60,399 bases of DNA, from the NCBI GenBank assembly GCA_005503215.1, contig SCNS01000029.1, positions 1 through 60,399 on the forward strand. The letters run 5' to 3'. Origin of the DNA: Sphingomonadaceae bacterium 3R27C6 (GTDB lineage: Bacteria > Pseudomonadota > Alphaproteobacteria > Sphingomonadales > Sphingomonadaceae). The position numbers were made by a program, and so were the translations under genes. Below, piece after piece: positions 57,370-60,399 of this stretch (positions within the stretch are counted from its first letter, which is position 1; every line of letters begins with the position of its first letter). The notes beneath the pieces were generated by a model. The model did not search any database. It was given only the letters and a program-made list of their open reading frames with translations, and was not told where the DNA came from.

Positions 57370-59802
57370 ATGCGGAAACTATCGGCAGTATTGACCAAAA
57401 GCGGCGCGTTCCTGCTCGGCAGCACGATCCTGTGCACATCGGGAACCGCGCTGGCCCAGCAAACCAACACCAACGACGACCGCGATATCGTCGTCACCGC
57501 GTCGAAGCGCGAAGAAAATCTGCAGGACGTGCCGCTCGCGATCACCGCGATCGGGACCGAGCGGCTCGACGAGCTGCAGGTCAAGGAGTTCCAAGACGTC
57601 GTCAAATTCCTGCCGTCGGTGACGATCCAGACGCTCGCGCCGGGGTTCAGCCAGGTCTATTTCCGCGGCGTCGCATCGGGCGAAAACGCCAACCATTCGA
57701 CCTCGTTGCCGACCGTCGGCACGTATCTCGACGAAATGCCGATCACGACCATCCAGGGCGCGCTCGACATTCACGCCTATGACCTCGCGCGCGTCGAGGC
57801 GCTCGCGGGGCCGCAGGGCACGCTTTACGGCGCGAGCTCGATGGCGGGCACGATCAAGCTCGTCACCAACAAGCCCGACACCAGCGGCACCTATGGCTCG
57901 GTGGGGCTCGAACTCAACAGCGTCACGCGCGGCGGCATCGGCGGCGTTGCCGAGGGCTTCATCAACGCCCGGATCAGCGACCGTGCGGCGCTGCGCCTCG
58001 TCGGCTGGTATCGTCACGACGCCGGCTATATCGACAATATCGCGGGGACGCGCGTCTATCCGATCAGCCAGAACACCGACACCGATGGCGACGGCGAAAA
58101 TGATACGGTGATCAACCTTCCCGGCGACGACATCACGCAGAACAACGCCGACCTGGTCGAAAAGGATTATAACACCGTCGACACCTATGGCGCGCGCCTC
58201 GCGCTCGGGATCGAACTCGACGACGACTGGACGATCCGCCCGACGCTGATGGGACAAATCCAGAAAGCGAACGGCAGCTTTGCGCAGGAACGCTCGTCCG
58301 CGGTGACGCGCAGCCTGCAGACGGTGCAGTACAACCCCGAACGCAGCGACGACAAATGGATTCAGGCCGCGCTGACGATCGAGGGCAAGATCGGCAATTG
58401 GGACCTCACCGTCACCGGCGGCCATCTGCGCCGCAAGACGCTGACCGACAGCGACTATTCGGATTATGCCTATTTCTACGACGCGCTGTTCGGCTCGGCG
58501 GTCTATCTTTACGACAACGCCGGCGACCAGATCAGCCCGAACCAATATATCCAGGGCATCGACCGCTATCGCCGCAATTTCGGCGAAATCCGCGTCGCCT
58601 CGCCCGCCGACGCGCGCATCCGCTTCATCGGCGGGCTGTTCTACCAGCGCCAGTCGCACAATATCGAGCAGCATTATATCATCGACAATCTGTCCGACGA
58701 TCTGCAGGTGCCGGGCACCGTCGACAATATCTGGCTGACCAAACAGCTGCGCGTCGACCGCGACTATGCCGCGTTCGGCGAACTCAGCTTCGACATCACC
58801 GACAAATTGACGCTGACCGGCGGCGGCCGCCTGTACAAGTTCGACAACAGCCTCGTCGGCTTCTTCGGCTATAACAACCCGGGTTACAGCAGCAATCCGG
58901 TCTACGCGTGCCAGGGGCCGGCGGTTGTCGACGGTTCGCCGTGCACCAATCTCGACAAACGGACGAAGAAAACCGACTTCATCCACAAGCTGAACCTGAC
59001 ATACAAATTCACCGACGATGTGATGGTCTATGCGACCTGGTCGCGCGGCTTCCGTCCCGGCGGGATCAACCGGCGCGGCTCGCTGCCGCCCTATGGCTCC
59101 GACACGCTCGACAATTATGAATTGGGGTGGAAGACCAGTTTTGGTCCGGTTCGTTTCAACGGCGCGGTGTATCAGGAGGATTGGAAGAATATCCAGCTGT
59201 CCTTCCTCGGCGCCAACGGGCTCAGCGAAGTCCGCAACGCGGGTATCGCGCGGATCCGCGGGATCGAGGCCGATGTCAGCTACCGTTCGGGCGGTTTCTC
59301 GCTCGGCATGGGCGGCAGCTATAACGACGCGACGATCCGCCGCGATTTCTGCGCGATCGCCAACGCCGATTTCGATTGCACGACGCCGGACAACAGCCTG
59401 CTCGCCCCGTCGGGGTCGCGCCTGCCGGTCACCGCGAAGTTCAAGGGCAATGCCGTCGCGCGCTATGAATTCCCGATCAGCGGCCTCGACGGCCACGTCC
59501 AGTTCGCGGTCAACCATATCGGCAAAAGGCGGTCCGACCTTCGCACGCTTGAAAATGACATCGTCGGCAATTTCAAAGCCTATACGACCGCCGACTTCAG
59601 CATCGGGGTGAAGGGCGAGGGCTGGGATGCCGAAATCTATGCGACCAACCTGTTCGACAGCCGCGGCGTGATCAACAGCGCGGTGCAGTGCGGCGAGACG
59701 GTGTGCGGCGACGGCGATGGCCTTACGCCGGGCGGCGGGGTCTTTTATGACAATGTCATCCGCCCGCGCCTGATCGGCATCAAGGTGAGCAAGGACTTCT
59801 GA
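57370..59802 (+). CDS. TonB-dependent outer-membrane receptor
   Basis: An 810-residue active transporter. Signal peptide to about 29 (TSGTALA), a TonB box-like DIVVTASKREENLQDVPLAI, plug domain to about residue 160 (VYFRGVASGE..., VEALAGPQGTLYGASSMAGT) and a 22-stranded barrel ending IRPRLIGIKVSKDF with the terminal Phe needed for BAM insertion. The substrate class cannot be told; the barrel loops contain long Asp/Asn-rich stretches. The start follows GAGGGGGATTCC. Coupled in position with the sulfotransferase; a hairpin follows the stop. Confidence 0.95.
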   Translation: MRKLSAVLTKSGAFLLGSTILCTSGTALAQQTNTNDDRDIVVTASKREENLQDVPLAITAIGTERLDELQVKEFQDVVKFLPSVTIQTLAPGFSQVYFRGVASGENANHSTSLPTVGTYLDEMPITTIQGALDIHAYDLARVEALAGPQGTLYGASSMAGTIKLVTNKPDTSGTYGSVGLELNSVTRGGIGGVAEGFINARISDRAALRLVGWYRHDAGYIDNIAGTRVYPISQNTDTDGDGENDTVINLPGDDITQNNADLVEKDYNTVDTYGARLALGIELDDDWTIRPTLMGQIQKANGSFAQERSSAVTRSLQTVQYNPERSDDKWIQAALTIEGKIGNWDLTVTGGHLRRKTLTDSDYSDYAYFYDALFGSAVYLYDNAGDQISPNQYIQGIDRYRRNFGEIRVASPADARIRFIGGLFYQRQSHNIEQHYIIDNLSDDLQVPGTVDNIWLTKQLRVDRDYAAFGELSFDITDKLTLTGGGRLYKFDNSLVGFFGYNNPGYSSNPVYACQGPAVVDGSPCTNLDKRTKKTDFIHKLNLTYKFTDDVMVYATWSRGFRPGGINRRGSLPPYGSDTLDNYELGWKTSFGPVRFNGAVYQEDWKNIQLSFLGANGLSEVRNAGIARIRGIEADVSYRSGGFSLGMGGSYNDATIRRDFCAIANADFDCTTPDNSLLAPSGSRLPVTAKFKGNAVARYEFPISGLDGHVQFAVNHIGKRRSDLRTLENDIVGNFKAYTTADFSIGVKGEGWDAEIYATNLFDSRGVINSAVQCGETVCGDGDGLTPGGGVFYDNVIRPRLIGIKVSKDF

Positions 59803-59812
59803 GCGACCCATT

Positions 59813-59846
59813 GAGGGGACGGCGCGAGGCCACCGCGCCGCCCCTC
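59813..59846 (+). terminator. Hairpin after the TonB receptor gene
   Basis: GAGGGG and CGGCGCG pair with CGCGCCG and CCCCTC around a 7-nt loop with one bulged A. No T run follows, so it is probably a weak or rho-assisted terminator. Confidence 0.5.
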
Positions 59847-59949
59847 GGCTCTATCCCCCGCGCGGGGGATGGACGAACAGACCCCGATCGGAAGGTATCG
59901 GCGCCCGGGTCGATCGCGACCCGGGATAGAGAATGGGGACAGACTTCGC

Positions 59950-60399
59950 ATGGCAGAGATGATGACCGCAGGCGTCAGGCCCGCCCAAAAGCTCGGCCTT
60001 GCGATGTGCGTCGCGCTCGTCATGGGCAATATGATCGGATCGGGGGTGTTCCTCCTCCCCGCCAGCCTTGCCCCGTTCGGGTGGAACGGCGTCGCGGGGT
60101 GGGTCATCACGATCGCCGGCGCGCTGGCACTCGCGGTGGTCCTCGCGCGGCTGACCGTCGCCTTTCCAGAGGCGAGCGGGCCGACCGCCTTCGTCCAGCT
60201 CGCCTTCGGGCGCGTTCCCAGCTTCATGATCGGCTGGGCCTATTGGGTGTCGGTGTGGACCGCCAATGTGACGCTCGCGGTCGCCGCGGTCAGCTTCCTC
60301 AGCCTCTTCGCGCCCGCCCTCGGCGACCATATGGCGCTCTCGACGCTCGCACTGATCTGGATCGTCACCGCGATCAACTGGCGCGGCGCGCGCGCCGCG
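59950..60399 (+). CDS. APC superfamily amino acid permease (partial, runs off the window)
   Basis: The frame from ATG 59950 stays open to the window end, giving 150 residues. The first helix region LGLAMCVALVMGNMIGSGVF contains the GxG motif of APC transporters at the substrate site, followed by helices at about 45-68 and 95-120. Polar and amine transport fits but is unassigned. Alternative starts are two ATGs 9 and 12 bp downstream. It follows the TonB receptor by 147 bp, beyond a hairpin, so it is probably a separate unit. Confidence 0.85.
   Translation, partial: MAEMMTAGVRPAQKLGLAMCVALVMGNMIGSGVFLLPASLAPFGWNGVAGWVITIAGALALAVVLARLTVAFPEASGPTAFVQLAFGRVPSFMIGWAYWVSVWTANVTLAVAAVSFLSLFAPALGDHMALSTLALIWIVTAINWRGARAA

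Noticed and set aside
57379..59811. 810-aa open frame opposite the TonB receptor
   Set aside because: Shadow of the receptor gene; no start context or domain.

Overview
The window is high-GC DNA from an alphaproteobacterium of the order Sphingomonadales, most likely close to Sphingopyxis. This rests on the gene orders rpmH-rnpA-yidD-yidC-yihA, dnaA/rpsT/mutM/ubiE-ubiB/coaBC-dut and prfB-mrcA-ami/rne, on a TonB receptor paired with a TPR-sulfotransferase, and on abundant REP-like palindromes between genes. I see no rRNA, tRNA, CRISPR array or transposase gene.

Layout. (1) 1-2490 is an accessory segment: an SPFH-domain protein (cut by the left edge), an NrtR-like Nudix regulator with a degenerate Nudix box, and a DnaQ-like exonuclease. 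It has replaced the 3' end of comM (yifB). (2) 3802-13782 is one 17-gene run headed by an autoregulated TetR gene. It encodes five VOC/glyoxalase proteins (six domains), three glutathione S-transferases, a GFA-type zinc protein, a DUF899 thioredoxin-like protein, a tandem DUF1428 protein, a DoxX protein, an exported hydrolase and several small proteins. It looks like a large electrophile or xenobiotic defence operon. (3) 13867-28770 carries an exported ClpP-like protein, the rpmH-yihA ribosome and membrane-insertion cluster, dapE, mltA, secB, murJ, trpS and lipoproteins. (4) 29027-41968 is the dnaA neighbourhood: dnaA (minus strand) faces rpsT across a 500-bp leader rich in GANTC sites, followed by mutM, ubiE-ubiB, a glycosyltransferase insert, coaBC-dut, a ThiF/DsrE pair, a lipoprotein methyltransferase and prfB. 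(5) 42041-49310 holds the cell-wall genes mrcA and ami, split by a three-gene cassette (sugar-lactone oxidase, D-threonine aldolase-like enzyme, TetR). (6) 49311-60399 holds rne with a long leader, an M48 protease, a membrane-anchored DsbA protein, a sulfotransferase/TonB-receptor pair and the start of an APC permease.

The strongest candidates for something undescribed are the TetR-VOC-GST operon, the NrtR-like/SPFH module with its own 21-bp palindrome, a palindromic repeat inserted in frame into the linker of CoaBC, and a 17-codon reading frame translationally coupled to coaBC. All functional calls come from reading motifs by eye; no database search was run.
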